A stretch of DNA of 37,523 nucleotides from Streptomyces swartbergensis (GTDB lineage Bacteria; Actinomycetota; Actinomycetes; Streptomycetales; Streptomycetaceae), in the NCBI RefSeq assembly GCF_002148965.1, contig NZ_NGFN01000007.1, forward strand, positions 24,344-61,866. Reading direction: 5' to 3'. Within the stretch, counting starts at the first letter, position 1. Every line of letters starts with the position of its first letter. The notes beneath the pieces are model-generated. The model had not been told where the DNA came from and did no database searches. It saw nothing but the letters and a program-made list of their open reading frames with translations. This document shows, piece after piece, positions 16,992 through 24,875 of the stretch. The position numbers were made by a program, and so were the translations under genes.

Positions 16992-18377
16992 ATGCCCATC
17001 GCAACGGTGAACCCGGCGAACGGCGAGACGCTCAAGACGTACGAGGCCATGGGCGAGGAGGAGATCGGGCGCCGGCTCCAGCTGGCGGAGGCCACGTTCC
17101 GCACGTACCGGACGACGACGTTCGACGAGCGCGCCCGGCTGCTGAGGAAGGCCGCCGACCTCCTCGAAGAGGACCAGCAGGACATCGCCCGCGTGCTGAC
17201 GACCGAGATGGGCAAGCCGATCCAGCAGGCCCGCGCCGAGGCGGTGAAGTGCGCCAAGGCGATGCGCTGGTACGCCGACCACGCCGAGGAACTGCTCGCC
17301 GACGAGGAGCCCTCCGACACCGACGTGAAGGACTCCGGCGCCTCGCGCGTGCGGGTGCGCTACCGGCCGCTGGGACCGGTGCTGGCGGTCATGCCGTGGA
17401 ACTTCCCGCTCTGGCAGGTGATCCGCTTCGCCGCGCCCGCGCTGATGGCGGGGAACGTGGGCCTGCTCAAGCACGCCTCGAACGTCCCGCAGACCGCCCT
17501 GTACCTGGAGGACCTGTTCCATCGGGCGGGCTTCACGGAGGGCTGCTTCCAGACCCTGCTGATCGGCTCCGCCGCGGTCGACGACATCCTGCGCGACGAG
17601 CGGGTGAAGGCGGCCACCCTCACCGGCAGCGAGCCGGCGGGCCGCGCGGTCGCCTCCACCGCCGGGGAGATGGTCAAGAAGACGGTGCTGGAGCTGGGCG
17701 GCAGCGACCCCTTCGTCGTCATGCCCTCCGCCGACATCGACCGGGCCGCCAAGGTCGCGGTGACCGCGCGGGTGCAGAACACCGGGCAGTCCTGCATCGC
17801 CGCCAAGCGGTTCATCGTGCACACGGACGTCTACGACGCCTTCGCCGAGCGTTTCGCCGAGGGCATGAAGGCGCTGAAGGTCGGCGACCCGATGGCCGAG
17901 GACACGGAGGTCGGGCCGCTCTCCAGCGAGCAGGGACTGCGCGATCTGGAGGAGCTGGTCGACGACGCGGTGCGCGGCGGTGCGGAGGTGCTGTGCGGTG
18001 GCGAACGCCCGGACGGGCCGGGCTGGTACTACACGCCGACCGTCCTCGCCGGCATCACCCGGGAGATGCGCATCCACCGGGAGGAGGCGTTCGGGCCGGT
18101 CGCCACGCTGTACCGGGCGGCCGACCTGGACGAGGCCGTGCTGATCGCGAACGACTCGCCGTTCGGACTGAGTTCCAACGTGTGGACACGGGACGAGGCC
18201 GAGGTGGACCGGTTCGTCCGGGACCTGGAGGCGGGCGGTGTGTACGTCAACGGGATGACGGCCTCCCATCCGGCGTTCCCGTTCGGCGGAGTGAAGCGGT
18301 CCGGGTACGGGCGTGAGCTGTCCGGGCATGGAATCCGGGAGTTCTGCAACATCACGACCGTTTGGCACGGTGCGTGA
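16992..18377 (+). CDS. gabD: NADP-dependent succinate-semialdehyde dehydrogenase type ALDH
   Basis: A 461-aa aldehyde dehydrogenase close in length and sequence pattern to the short NADP-type SSADHs (mycobacterial GabD1 class), which oxidise succinate semialdehyde to succinate. ATG 16992 is preceded by GAGGGAGG; an in-frame ATG 60 nt upstream lacks support. Key residues: PWNFPLWQ (about 135-141), K160 in LLKHASNVP (a His follows where many ALDHs have Pro), the catalytic Glu in ELGGSDPF (E234), and the nucleophile C268 in NTGQSCIA. No GABA transaminase or transporter adjoins it, so the GABA link is from family only. It is separated from the Nudix gene by 75 bp. Confidence 0.88.
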   Translation: MPIATVNPANGETLKTYEAMGEEEIGRRLQLAEATFRTYRTTTFDERARLLRKAADLLEEDQQDIARVLTTEMGKPIQQARAEAVKCAKAMRWYADHAEELLADEEPSDTDVKDSGASRVRVRYRPLGPVLAVMPWNFPLWQVIRFAAPALMAGNVGLLKHASNVPQTALYLEDLFHRAGFTEGCFQTLLIGSAAVDDILRDERVKAATLTGSEPAGRAVASTAGEMVKKTVLELGGSDPFVVMPSADIDRAAKVAVTARVQNTGQSCIAAKRFIVHTDVYDAFAERFAEGMKALKVGDPMAEDTEVGPLSSEQGLRDLEELVDDAVRGGAEVLCGGERPDGPGWYYTPTVLAGITREMRIHREEAFGPVATLYRAADLDEAVLIANDSPFGLSSNVWTRDEAEVDRFVRDLEAGGVYVNGMTASHPAFPFGGVKRSGYGRELSGHGIREFCNITTVWHGA

Positions 18378-18402
18378 GTGTTGCGGGGCTACGATCCCGT
18401 CT

Positions 18403-18639
18403 GTGAACCGCGAAGTGACTCTGCCCCTGATCGTCGACGACCGCGGGACCCTGCAGGTGACTGCGGCCGATGTCAGCAAGCTGTTGCGGACGGTGGGGGG
18501 GCGATGGGTGCGGCTTGTCGAGGCCGGGGAGTCGGGGCTCGACGAGGATACGGTCGCCGAGTTGGCCATTGAGCTGGCGAAGCTGGCTGATCGTATTGAT
18601 GTGGCTTGTATCGCGCACAGCAGTGGGGGTGCGACGTAG
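18403..18639 (+). CDS. Small conserved actinobacterial protein (DUF6213-like)
   Basis: 78 aa from GTG 18403. A TACGAT box at 18390-18395 ends 7 nt before the GTG and there is no Shine-Dalgarno, so the mRNA may be leaderless. The protein (REVTLPLIVDDRGTLQV, RWVRLVEAGESGLDEDTV, LAKLADRIDVACIAH) is soluble and acidic. It looks like the DUF6213 family, as I recall it, for which no function is known. It lies just after the ALDH gene and convergent with the TenA-like gene; a hairpin-bearing dispersed element closes both. Confidence 0.75.
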   Translation: MNREVTLPLIVDDRGTLQVTAADVSKLLRTVGGRWVRLVEAGESGLDEDTVAELAIELAKLADRIDVACIAHSSGGAT

Positions 18640-18658
18640 TTGCGGCGTGTGCGGGTGC

Positions 18659-18713
18659 GTTGTGGCTGGTCGCGCCCACGCGGCGGAGTCGCAAGTCGTC
18701 ACAGCCCCGCGCC
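18659..18713. repeat. Dispersed hairpin element, copy A (convergent 3' ends)
   Basis: This contains TCGCGCCCACGCGGCGGAG (18670-18688), shared exactly with copy B at 21934-21952; similarity continues over about 50 bp through CACAGCCCCGC. It folds as an outer stem GGCTG/CAGCC with an inner GCGGC-GGAG-TCGC hairpin. It sits between the convergent stops at 18639 and 18715, so it probably works as a two-way terminator. Confidence 0.75.
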
Positions 18714-18714
18714 T

Positions 18715-19380
18715 CTATGTCAGCTGCCCCAGCGTCGACCAGAAGCTCGCCTCGTACACCTGGAGTAGGCGGCCGTGTTCATGTGCTCGTTTCTCGTCGA
18801 GACGGCCGGCTTCCAGCGCCGCCTGCACCGCCGCTGTCGCCATCTCGTCCAGCTGGGCGGACGGCTCCGCGAAGAAGTCGAAGAAGGCGCACGCCTGCTC
18901 CGTGAAGCCGTAATGGGCACGCAGTGCCTCGGCGATGGTCGCGCAGTAGCCGCCCCACGCGGAGAAGTTGGCGGTCAGGGCCAGGACGACGTCCGCCGGT
19001 GAGGCGTTGAGGGCCAGCCAGGCGACGTACGCGGGGTAGGCCTGGCAGCCCGGAAGGGGCTCGTACGAAGCCGCCTCCGCCTCGTCCACACCGCACGCCC
19101 TCACAAAAGCGTCCAGCCGCTCACCCGCCAGCGCCTCGCCCTCCGCGAGGGTCGTGAAGTAGGCCACCGCCTCCGGGTCGGTCACCGCGGAGCGTTCCGC
19201 CAGATGCAGGAACGCGCGGCGGTCCGCGGGGATCACCCAGGACTGTTCCAGGGCGAGCGCGGCAAGGGTGGAGCGGGAGGCCTCGCCACGGGCGATCCGG
19301 GGGACCAAGGGGTTGGACTGGGGGTCCGGGGCGAGTTCGGCCGTGGTCGTCGTCAGCAGGTCCCGGGCCGGGTGCGTCAT
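18715..19380 (-). CDS. TenA/PqqC-like heme-oxygenase-fold protein
   Basis: 221 aa from ATG 19380. It is an all-helical protein with the layout of the TenA/THI-4/PqqC superfamily: LVPRIARGEASRSTLAALALEQ, YFTTLAEGEALAGERLDAFV, LALTANFSAWGGYCATIAEAL and FFDFFAEPSAQLDEMATAAV. TenA enzymes salvage thiamin pyrimidine, but other members act as oxygenases or have no known reaction. No thiamin genes are nearby, so I do not call it thiaminase II. The family is inferred from pattern, with moderate certainty. It has its own promoter region upstream (19381-19480). Confidence 0.7.
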   Translation of the reverse strand: MTHPARDLLTTTTAELAPDPQSNPLVPRIARGEASRSTLAALALEQSWVIPADRRAFLHLAERSAVTDPEAVAYFTTLAEGEALAGERLDAFVRACGVDEAEAASYEPLPGCQAYPAYVAWLALNASPADVVLALTANFSAWGGYCATIAEALRAHYGFTEQACAFFDFFAEPSAQLDEMATAAVQAALEAGRLDEKRAHEHGRLLQVYEASFWSTLGQLT

Positions 19381-19480
19381 CGCGTCCTCCGTCGTGGGGG
19401 TGTGGGGACGAGCCTGGCACGGCGCCCCCGATACGGAGTAGTCCCGCGCGAGATCGGCGCCCCACCGCGTTCCGGAGCAC

Positions 19481-19762
19481 GTGATCACGATGCAGGAGAC
19501 GCTGGAGCTGGCGCGTGAGCGCCACGCCGACCACCCCAACTGCCGCTGGCCCTCCGGCTCAAACGTGCTCGAAGGCGAGCTGGACGTCCTCGTCTTCGAG
19601 CGGCGCGTCCGCCCCCCGACAACTGGCAGAAGTGGGAGTCCGGTTCAGGTAGCCGGGTGGTGCGAGCGGCACCGGCAACGGGGGTCCGCCGGATCACGCG
19701 GCGATCGAGGAGCTGCGGACGAGGTACGACATCGAGCAGCTGACCCCTCTCCGACACCGGTG
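19481..19762 (+). pseudogene. Degenerate gene remnant, family unknown
   Basis: Two coding-like pieces lie in different frames. The first reads from 19481 (MQETLELARERHADHPNC, then ELDVLVFERRVRPP) to about 19620. A shifted frame would continue DNWQKWESGSG. The second piece ends at a TGA at 19760-19762 in another frame and reads PPDHAAIEELRTRYDIEQLT. The codon pattern in each looks genuine, but no single frame joins them. This suggests a small gene broken by at least one or two indels. I cannot name the family. Sequencing error is an alternative. Confidence 0.45.
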
Positions 19763-19768
19763 AGCCCG

Positions 19769-19804
19769 GGCCCGGCCATCACGGCCGGGCCGGGGCTCCG
19801 CCCC
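19769..19804. terminator. Two consecutive hairpins upstream of the acyl-CoA dehydrogenase 3' end
   Basis: A perfect 9-bp stem, GGCCCGGCC (19769-19777) with GGCCGGGCC (19783-19791) and loop ATCAC, is followed at once by GGGGC-TCC-GCCCC (19792-19804). There is no T-run. The hairpins lie between the gene remnant (+) and the acyl-CoA dehydrogenase (-), which converge here, so they are probably transcript ends for both. Confidence 0.65.
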
Positions 19805-19854
19805 GGGTCAGGTCGGCTTCCACTCCCCGTCTCTTCAGCGGAGCCAAGCCCCGG

Positions 19855-21081
19855 TTACCGGATCGTCATGCCCGACAGCGTCCGCGCGATCACCAGGCGC
19901 TGGATCTCACTGGTGCCCTCGAAGATCGTGTAGATCGCCGCGTCCCGGTGCATCCGCTCCACCGGGTACTCCCGCGTGTAGCCGTTGCCGCCCAGGATCT
20001 GGATCGCCTGGGCCGTGACCTTCTTGGCCGTCTCGCTCGCGAAGAGCTTGGACATCGAACCCTCGGCCGCCGTGAACGGCTTGCCGTTGACGGCCATCCA
20101 GGAGGCGCGCCAGACCAGGAGCCGGGCCGCGTCGATGGACGTGCGCATGTCCGCGAGCTGGAACGCCACGCCCTGGTTGTCGATGACCGGCCGTCCGAAC
20201 TGCTCCCGGGTCTTGGCGTAGTCGAGGGCGACCTCGTACGCGGCCCGGGCGGTGCCGACCGCCATGGCACCGACCGCCGGGCGGGACGCCTCGAACGTGG
20301 CCATCGCCGCGTTCTTCACGCGCTCCCCGCCCTGCTTGGCCTTCTCCCGCGCCCGGGCGAGCCGCTCGTCCAGCTTCTCCTTGCCGCCGAGCAGGCAGGA
20401 GCCGGGGACGCGCACGTTGTCCAGGATGACCTCGGCGGTGTGCGAGGCGCGAATGCCGTGCTTCTTGAACTTCTGGCCCTGGGACAGGCCCTCGGTGCCC
20501 GGCGGGATGATGAAGGAGGCGTGCCCCTTGGAGCCGAGCTCCGCGTCGACCACCGCGACCACGACATGGACGTTGGCGATACCGCCGTTGGTCGCCCAGG
20601 TCTTGGTGCCGTTGATCACCCACTCGTCCTTGGCCTCGTCGTACACGGCCCGGGTGCGCATGGAGGCGACGTCGGAGCCGGCGTCGGGCTCGGAGGAGCA
20701 GAAGGCGGCGACCTTGACATCATTGGCGTCGCCGTACATCTGGGGGATCCAGGTGCCGATCTGCTCCTCGGTGCCGTTGGCGAGGACGCCGACGGCGGCC
20801 AGACCGGTGCCGACGATGGAGAGGGCTATCCCCGCGTCGCCCCAGAACAGCTCCTCCATGGCCATGGGTATGCCGAGGCCGGTGGGGTCGAAGTACTGCT
20901 GGGCGTAGAAGTCCAGGGAGTAGATGCCGACCTTGGCGGCCTCCTGGATGACCGGCCAGGGAGTCTCCTCACGCTCGTCCCATTCGGCGGCCGCGGGGCG
21001 GATCACATCGGCCGCGAAGCCGTGCAACCAGTCCCGGACCTCCTTCTGTTCGTCGTTGAGCTCCATGGTGAACTCGGCCAT
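19855..21081 (-). CDS. Acyl-CoA dehydrogenase (homomeric type)
   Basis: 408 aa from ATG 21081, chosen over an upstream in-frame ATG because GGAGGG precedes it. A complete ACAD: flavin segment [61 protein letters not shown], and the catalytic-Glu segment [13 protein letters not shown] near the C-terminus. An extra charged stretch rich in Lys/Arg/Glu ([20 protein letters not shown]) lies before the C-terminal helical domain and lengthens the usual 380-aa fold. It feeds electrons from an acyl-CoA to ETF; chain-length preference cannot be read. It is divergent from a TetR gene with two palindromes between them, so repression by that TetR and release by an acyl-CoA are likely. Confidence 0.95.
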   Translation of the reverse strand: MAEFTMELNDEQKEVRDWLHGFAADVIRPAAAEWDEREETPWPVIQEAAKVGIYSLDFYAQQYFDPTGLGIPMAMEELFWGDAGIALSIVGTGLAAVGVLANGTEEQIGTWIPQMYGDANDVKVAAFCSSEPDAGSDVASMRTRAVYDEAKDEWVINGTKTWATNGGIANVHVVVAVVDAELGSKGHASFIIPPGTEGLSQGQKFKKHGIRASHTAEVILDNVRVPGSCLLGGKEKLDERLARAREKAKQGGERVKNAAMATFEASRPAVGAMAVGTARAAYEVALDYAKTREQFGRPVIDNQGVAFQLADMRTSIDAARLLVWRASWMAVNGKPFTAAEGSMSKLFASETAKKVTAQAIQILGGNGYTREYPVERMHRDAAIYTIFEGTSEIQRLVIARTLSGMTIR

Positions 21082-21108
21082 GTCGGTCCCTCCAGCGGCA
21101 CACGTGCA

Positions 21109-21125
21109 TGTTACTTGCGGTAACA
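21109..21125. promoter_or_regulatory. Inverted repeat near the acyl-CoA dehydrogenase start
   Basis: TGTTAC-TTGCG-GTAACA, a perfect 6+5+6 inverted repeat 28-44 bp upstream of the dehydrogenase ATG. A related half site, GTTACC, follows at 21133. The position fits an operator or overlaps the core promoter of the minus-strand gene. Confidence 0.6.
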
Positions 21126-21163
21126 CCAGTCTGTTACCGGTGGGTAGTCCGCGTCAACTCCTA

Positions 21164-21175
21164 CCGACCGGTCGG
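21164..21175. promoter_or_regulatory. TetR-type operator between acyl-CoA dehydrogenase and tetR
   Basis: CCGACCGGTCGG is a perfect 12-bp palindrome, flanked by TA and CA. This form is common for TetR repressors of fatty-acid genes in actinobacteria. It lies about midway in the 172-bp divergent region, and the adjacent TetR protein is the expected ligand-controlled binder. Confidence 0.7.
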
Positions 21176-21253
21176 CACCCGTTCGATGTCTGGGGCATCT
21201 TTGAGTGTTAGTTTGCGCAGGCGTCATCGAAACAGCACGGGTGGGGAGAGCAC

Positions 21254-21898
21254 ATGGACACCACGCAGCGGACCGACCAGCAACGGTCCGCCGACCGCCG
21301 ACGGCGTGAGCTGCTGGAAGCCGCCGACCGAGTGGTGCTGCGCGACGGTCCGCAGGCCTCGATGAACGCGATCGCCGCGGAAGCGGGTATCACCAAGCCG
21401 ATTCTGTACCGGCACTTCGGCGACAAGGGCGGACTTTACGCGGCCCTTGCCAAACGGCACACGGACGCCCTGCTGGACTCGCTGCGGGCGGCGCTGGACG
21501 CGCCGGCGGAGAGACGGGAGCGGGTCGAGGCGACGCTGGACACGTACCTCGCGGCGATCGAGGCGCGACCCCAGGTGTACCGGTTCCTGATGCATCCGGC
21601 GGAGGGGGGCCAGCCGGGCGATCAGGGGTTCGATGTCGGCAAGCACAGTGCGCCGTTGCTGCGGCGGATGGGGGAGGAACTCGCCCAGGTCATCGAGGAG
21701 CGGCTGGATCTCGGGCCGGGCGGGCAGCAGCTGGCGCGGGTGTGGGGGCACGGGATCGTCGGCATGATGCATGCCGCCGGGGACTGGTGGCTGGGGGAAC
21801 GGCCATGTTCCCGTGCGGAGTTGGTGCGGAGTCTGGCTGATCTGTTGTGGGGGCGTCTTGCGGCTGCGGGGGATCGGGTGGGCGGTCCGGGGTTCTGA
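21254..21898 (+). CDS. TetR-family regulator of the divergent acyl-CoA dehydrogenase
   Basis: 214 aa, ATG 21254 with GGGGAGAG before it. The N-terminal helix-turn-helix runs about residues 17-62 (RRRELLEAADRVVLRDGPQA, then MNAIAAEAGITKPILYRHFGDKGGLYAAL). The C-terminal ligand domain holds YLAAIEARPQVYRFLMHPAEG and GHGIVGMMHAAGDWWLGERP, the aromatic-rich layout seen in FadR-type TetR proteins. It is divergent from the acyl-CoA dehydrogenase. Two palindromes in the shared promoter region point to autoregulation and repression of the dehydrogenase. Confidence 0.93.
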   Translation: MDTTQRTDQQRSADRRRRELLEAADRVVLRDGPQASMNAIAAEAGITKPILYRHFGDKGGLYAALAKRHTDALLDSLRAALDAPAERRERVEATLDTYLAAIEARPQVYRFLMHPAEGGQPGDQGFDVGKHSAPLLRRMGEELAQVIEERLDLGPGGQQLARVWGHGIVGMMHAAGDWWLGERPCSRAELVRSLADLLWGRLAAAGDRVGGPGF

Positions 21899-21928
21899 CG
21901 GTCGTGTTCCGTCTTACCGCCGGTGGGG

Positions 21929-21981
21929 GTTGTTCGCGCCCACGCGGCGGAGCCGCATATCGAACACAGCCCCGCACCCCT
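21929..21981. repeat. Dispersed hairpin element, copy B (convergent 3' ends)
   Basis: The second copy of the element at 18659-18713. The shared 19-bp core TCGCGCCCACGCGGCGGAG is at 21934-21952 and similarity extends to CACAGCCCCGC. It lies between the convergent stops of tetR (21898) and def (21985). A shorter relative (GCCCCGCGCCCCT-like) occurs after the phosphofructokinase gene near 25903-25940. Confidence 0.75.
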
Positions 21982-21984
21982 GAA

Positions 21985-22530
21985 CTACACGTCCCTGCGC
22001 CAAGAAGACCTGGCCACCTGGCGCATCAGCTTGCGGTGGCGCCAGCCCTTCAGATGGTCCGCGTAGATGCGGCCCTCCACATGGTCGTACTCGTGCTGGA
22101 GGCAGCGGGCGAAGAAGCCCGTGCCGTGGACGGTGACCGGCTCTCCGGTCACCGTGAAGCCCTCGACGACCGCGTGGTCGTAACGTTCCGTGGCCGCTTC
22201 CAGGCCCGGTAGCGACAGACAGCCCTCCGGGCCCCGGATCACCACTCCGTCCGTCTCGACCAGACGCGGGTTGACCACGTGGCCCAGGTGGCGGACGTCC
22301 TCGTCGTCGGGGCAGTCGTAGACGAAGACCCGCAGCGGCTCGCCGACCTGGTTGGCGGCGAGGCCGACGCCCTGGGCGGCGTACATGGTTGCGAACAAGT
22401 CCTCCACGAGCCGGGCCAGTTCGAGGCCGAAGTCCGTGACCTCCGCGCAGGGTGTGTGCAGGAGCGGGTCGCCGTGCAGGGTGAGGGGTCTCACGTGGCC
22501 GTGGGCGCCGGGGATGGGGCTGTTTCGCAT
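21985..22530 (-). CDS. def: Peptide deformylase
   Basis: A 181-aa metallo-deformylase that removes the formyl group from new proteins. All three family motifs are intact: GVGLAANQV (motif I, GxGLAAxQ), EGCLSLPG (motif II, metal Cys) and QHEYDHVEG (motif III, HExxH metal ligands). The C-terminal tail is basic (WRHRKLMRQVARSSWRRDV). I took ATG 22530 because the conserved start of the fold follows; no clear Shine-Dalgarno is present and an upstream in-frame ATG at 22632 would overlap the murT promoter region. Streptomyces carry several def copies, so this may be an accessory one. It is divergent from murT. Confidence 0.95.
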   Translation of the reverse strand: MRNSPIPGAHGHVRPLTLHGDPLLHTPCAEVTDFGLELARLVEDLFATMYAAQGVGLAANQVGEPLRVFVYDCPDDEDVRHLGHVVNPRLVETDGVVIRGPEGCLSLPGLEAATERYDHAVVEGFTVTGEPVTVHGTGFFARCLQHEYDHVEGRIYADHLKGWRHRKLMRQVARSSWRRDV

Positions 22531-22689
22531 GGCGGCAAGAGTAAGGTCCCTGTCATTCCGCGCCTCCCGCACGAGTTCGCCACAGTGCCGCGGTGTGGGA
22601 GTGCGAATGGATCTCGATAGGCTGAGGTCCACACCACGTGGCCGTCAGGCTTCAAGGCGCGGCGCGTACGCAAGGAGGATCGAGAACTG

Positions 22690-23928
22690 ATGGCAGGCAA
22701 CTCGGACCCGCTCTCGCCGCGGGCCAAGCTGGCCGTGACCGCGGGCAAGGCGGTCGCGGCGGCATCCCGCGCCGCGGGGCGCGGCAGCGGTTCGGTGATC
22801 GGCGGCCGGGTGGCGCTCAAGCTCGACCCCGACCTCCTCGCCCGGCTCGCGCAGAACCTGGACGTGATCCTGGTCTCGGCGACGAACGGCAAGACCACGA
22901 CCACCCGGCTCATCGCCGAGGCCCTGCGCGCGGCGGGACCCGTCGTCTCCAACGCGCTCGGCGCCAACATGCCGGCCGGCATCACCTCGGCGCTCGCGGG
23001 CAGCTCGGACGCCCGGTACGGCGTCATCGAGGTCGACGAGAAGTACCTCGCCGGCGTCGCCCGGGACACCGCCCCGAAGTGCATCGCCCTGCTCAACCTC
23101 TCGCGCGACCAGCTCGACCGTGCCGCCGAGACCCGCATGCTCGCCGAGAACTGGCGGGAGGGACTCGCCGGTTCCAAGGCCGTGGTCGTGGCCAACTGCG
23201 ACGACCCGCTGGTGGTGTGGGCGGCGTCGTCCTCCCCCAATGTGATCTGGGTCGCGGCGGGGCAGATGTGGAAGGACGACGCCTGGTCGTGCCCGTCGTG
23301 CGGTGGCGTGATGCAGCGCCCCGGCGACGACTGGTTCTGCGGCGAGTGCGGCTTCCGCCGTCCGACGCCGAGCTGGGCGCTCTCCGGCGACCACGTACTG
23401 GACCCGCACGGCTCGGCCTGGCCGATCCACCTCCAGCTGCCCGGCCGCGCCAACAAGGCCAACGCCGCCTCTTCGGCCGCCGTCGCCGCCGTGTTCGGCG
23501 TGCCGCCGCAGGTCGCGCTGGAGCGCATGTACCAGGTGCAGGCGGTGGCTGGGCGGTACGACGTCGTCCAGTTCCAGGGCCGTGACCTCAGACTCCTCCT
23601 CGCGAAGAACCCGGCCGGCTGGCTGGAGACGTTCTCCCTGATCGACCCGCCGCCCACCCCGGTCATCCTCTCCGTGAACGCCCGCGGCGCCGACGGCACC
23701 GACACCTCCTGGCTGTGGGACGTCGACTACACGCGCCTGACCGGCCACCCGATCTGCGTCGTCGGCGACCGGCGCCTGGACCTGGCGGTGCGCCTGGAAG
23801 TCGCCGACCAGCACTTCCAGGTTTACGAGAACCTCGACCAGGCCGTGGCGGCGTGCCCGCCGGGCCGGATCGAGGTCATCGCCAACTACACGGCGTTCCA
23901 GGACCTGCGCCGCCGGGTCGGCAACTGA
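22690..23928 (+). CDS. murT: Lipid II isoglutaminyl synthase subunit MurT
   Basis: A 412-aa Mur-ligase-like subunit of the MurT/GatD complex, which amidates D-iGlu in the lipid II stem peptide to D-iGln. The ATP-binding P-loop ATNGKTTTT is at 64-72. The central domain carries a four-Cys zinc ribbon inserted in the ligase fold, CPSC (C201, C204) and CGEC (C217, C220), a MurT hallmark. DUF1727-type C-terminal segments (RGADGTDTSWLWDVDY, IEVIANYTAFQDLRRR) follow; the conserved Asp there activates ATP chemistry. AGGAGG lies before ATG 22690. gatD follows 23 bp downstream. A possible -10 box TAGGCT is at 22618-22623. Confidence 0.97.
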   Translation: MAGNSDPLSPRAKLAVTAGKAVAAASRAAGRGSGSVIGGRVALKLDPDLLARLAQNLDVILVSATNGKTTTTRLIAEALRAAGPVVSNALGANMPAGITSALAGSSDARYGVIEVDEKYLAGVARDTAPKCIALLNLSRDQLDRAAETRMLAENWREGLAGSKAVVVANCDDPLVVWAASSSPNVIWVAAGQMWKDDAWSCPSCGGVMQRPGDDWFCGECGFRRPTPSWALSGDHVLDPHGSAWPIHLQLPGRANKANAASSAAVAAVFGVPPQVALERMYQVQAVAGRYDVVQFQGRDLRLLLAKNPAGWLETFSLIDPPPTPVILSVNARGADGTDTSWLWDVDYTRLTGHPICVVGDRRLDLAVRLEVADQHFQVYENLDQAVAACPPGRIEVIANYTAFQDLRRRVGN

Positions 23929-23951
23929 GCACGAGACGTCAGGGGACTTTT

Positions 23952-24680
23952 GTGAGCGACAACCAACTGCGCATCGTCTGGATCTATCCCGACCTGCTCA
24001 GCACCTACGGCGACCAGGGCAACGTCCTCGTCGTCCAACGCCGGGCCCAGCAGCGCGGCCTGGACGTGGCCCGGCTGGACGTGCGCAGCGACCAGCCGAT
24101 CCCGACCTCCGGCGACATCTACCTGATCGGCGGAGGCGAGGACCGGCCGCAGCGGCTCGCCGCCGAGCGGCTGCGCCGGGACGGCGGACTGACCCGGGCC
24201 GTGGAGAACGGCGCCATCGTGTTCTCCGTGTGCGCCGGCTACCAGATCCTCGGCCACGAGTTCATCAACGACCTCGGCCAGCGCGAGCCCGGCCTCGGCC
24301 TGCTGGACGTGGTGTCGGTGCGCGGCGAGGGCGCGCGGTGCGTCGGTGACGTGCTGGGTGACATCGACCCGCGCCTCGGCCTGCCCCCGCTGACCGGCTT
24401 CGAGAACCACCAGGGCGTCACCCACCTCGGCCCCACCGCCCGCCCGCTCGCCCGGGTGCGCTTCGGCAACGGCAACGGCACGGGCGACGGCACGGAGGGC
24501 GCGTTCAACGACACCGTCTTCGGCACGTACATGCACGGCCCGGTACTCGCGCGCAACCCGCTGATCGCGGACCTGCTGCTGAAGCTGGCCCTCGACGTCA
24601 ACGCGCTGCCGCCGACCGACGACCGCTGGTACGAGGCACTGCGCAACGAGCGCATCGCTGCTGCCCAGCAGCCTGCCTAG
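23952..24680 (+). CDS. gatD: Lipid II isoglutaminyl synthase glutaminase subunit GatD
   Basis: 242 aa from GTG 23952, with AGGGGA upstream. It is a class I glutamine amidotransferase-like (CobB/CobQ) subunit that supplies ammonia to MurT. The nucleophile C94 (FSVCAGYQILG) and the catalytic H195 (TYMHGPVLARNP) are present, C94 matching the residue number I recall for the pneumococcal enzyme. Gly-rich IYLIGGGEDRPQ and GFENHQG are further family segments. No separate third-acid motif is obvious, as is usual for GatD. It forms a two-gene operon with murT; a hairpin at 24688-24704 follows the stop. Confidence 0.97.
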   Translation: MSDNQLRIVWIYPDLLSTYGDQGNVLVVQRRAQQRGLDVARLDVRSDQPIPTSGDIYLIGGGEDRPQRLAAERLRRDGGLTRAVENGAIVFSVCAGYQILGHEFINDLGQREPGLGLLDVVSVRGEGARCVGDVLGDIDPRLGLPPLTGFENHQGVTHLGPTARPLARVRFGNGNGTGDGTEGAFNDTVFGTYMHGPVLARNPLIADLLLKLALDVNALPPTDDRWYEALRNERIAAAQQPA

Positions 24681-24687
24681 ACCGGCA

Positions 24688-24704
24688 GCGTGCGTTCAGC
24701 ACGC
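24688..24704 (+). terminator. Hairpin after gatD
   Basis: GCGTGC-GTTCA-GCACGC, a perfect 6-bp stem 8 bp after the gatD stop, without a T-run. It is a weak terminator candidate for the murT-gatD operon. Confidence 0.45.
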
Positions 24705-24875
24705 GTCAACCTGCTGGTCGACAGCCCGTCTGACGGAACATCCGCACAGGTGAGCGGGGTCGTCCAGCAGGCGGACGCGTGCTTCGGTCCGGCCCCTCGA
24801 TGCCGCTAGGGTGGCGGGGATTCGAGCCGGACAACGTGGTCCGGTCCCGGCCCACGTCGATAAGGTTTTCGGGCT

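Noticed and set aside
18715-19380. Thiaminase II (tenA) with a thiamin operon
   Set aside because: The family fold fits, but no thiamin gene or TPP riboswitch is near, so the specific function is not claimed.
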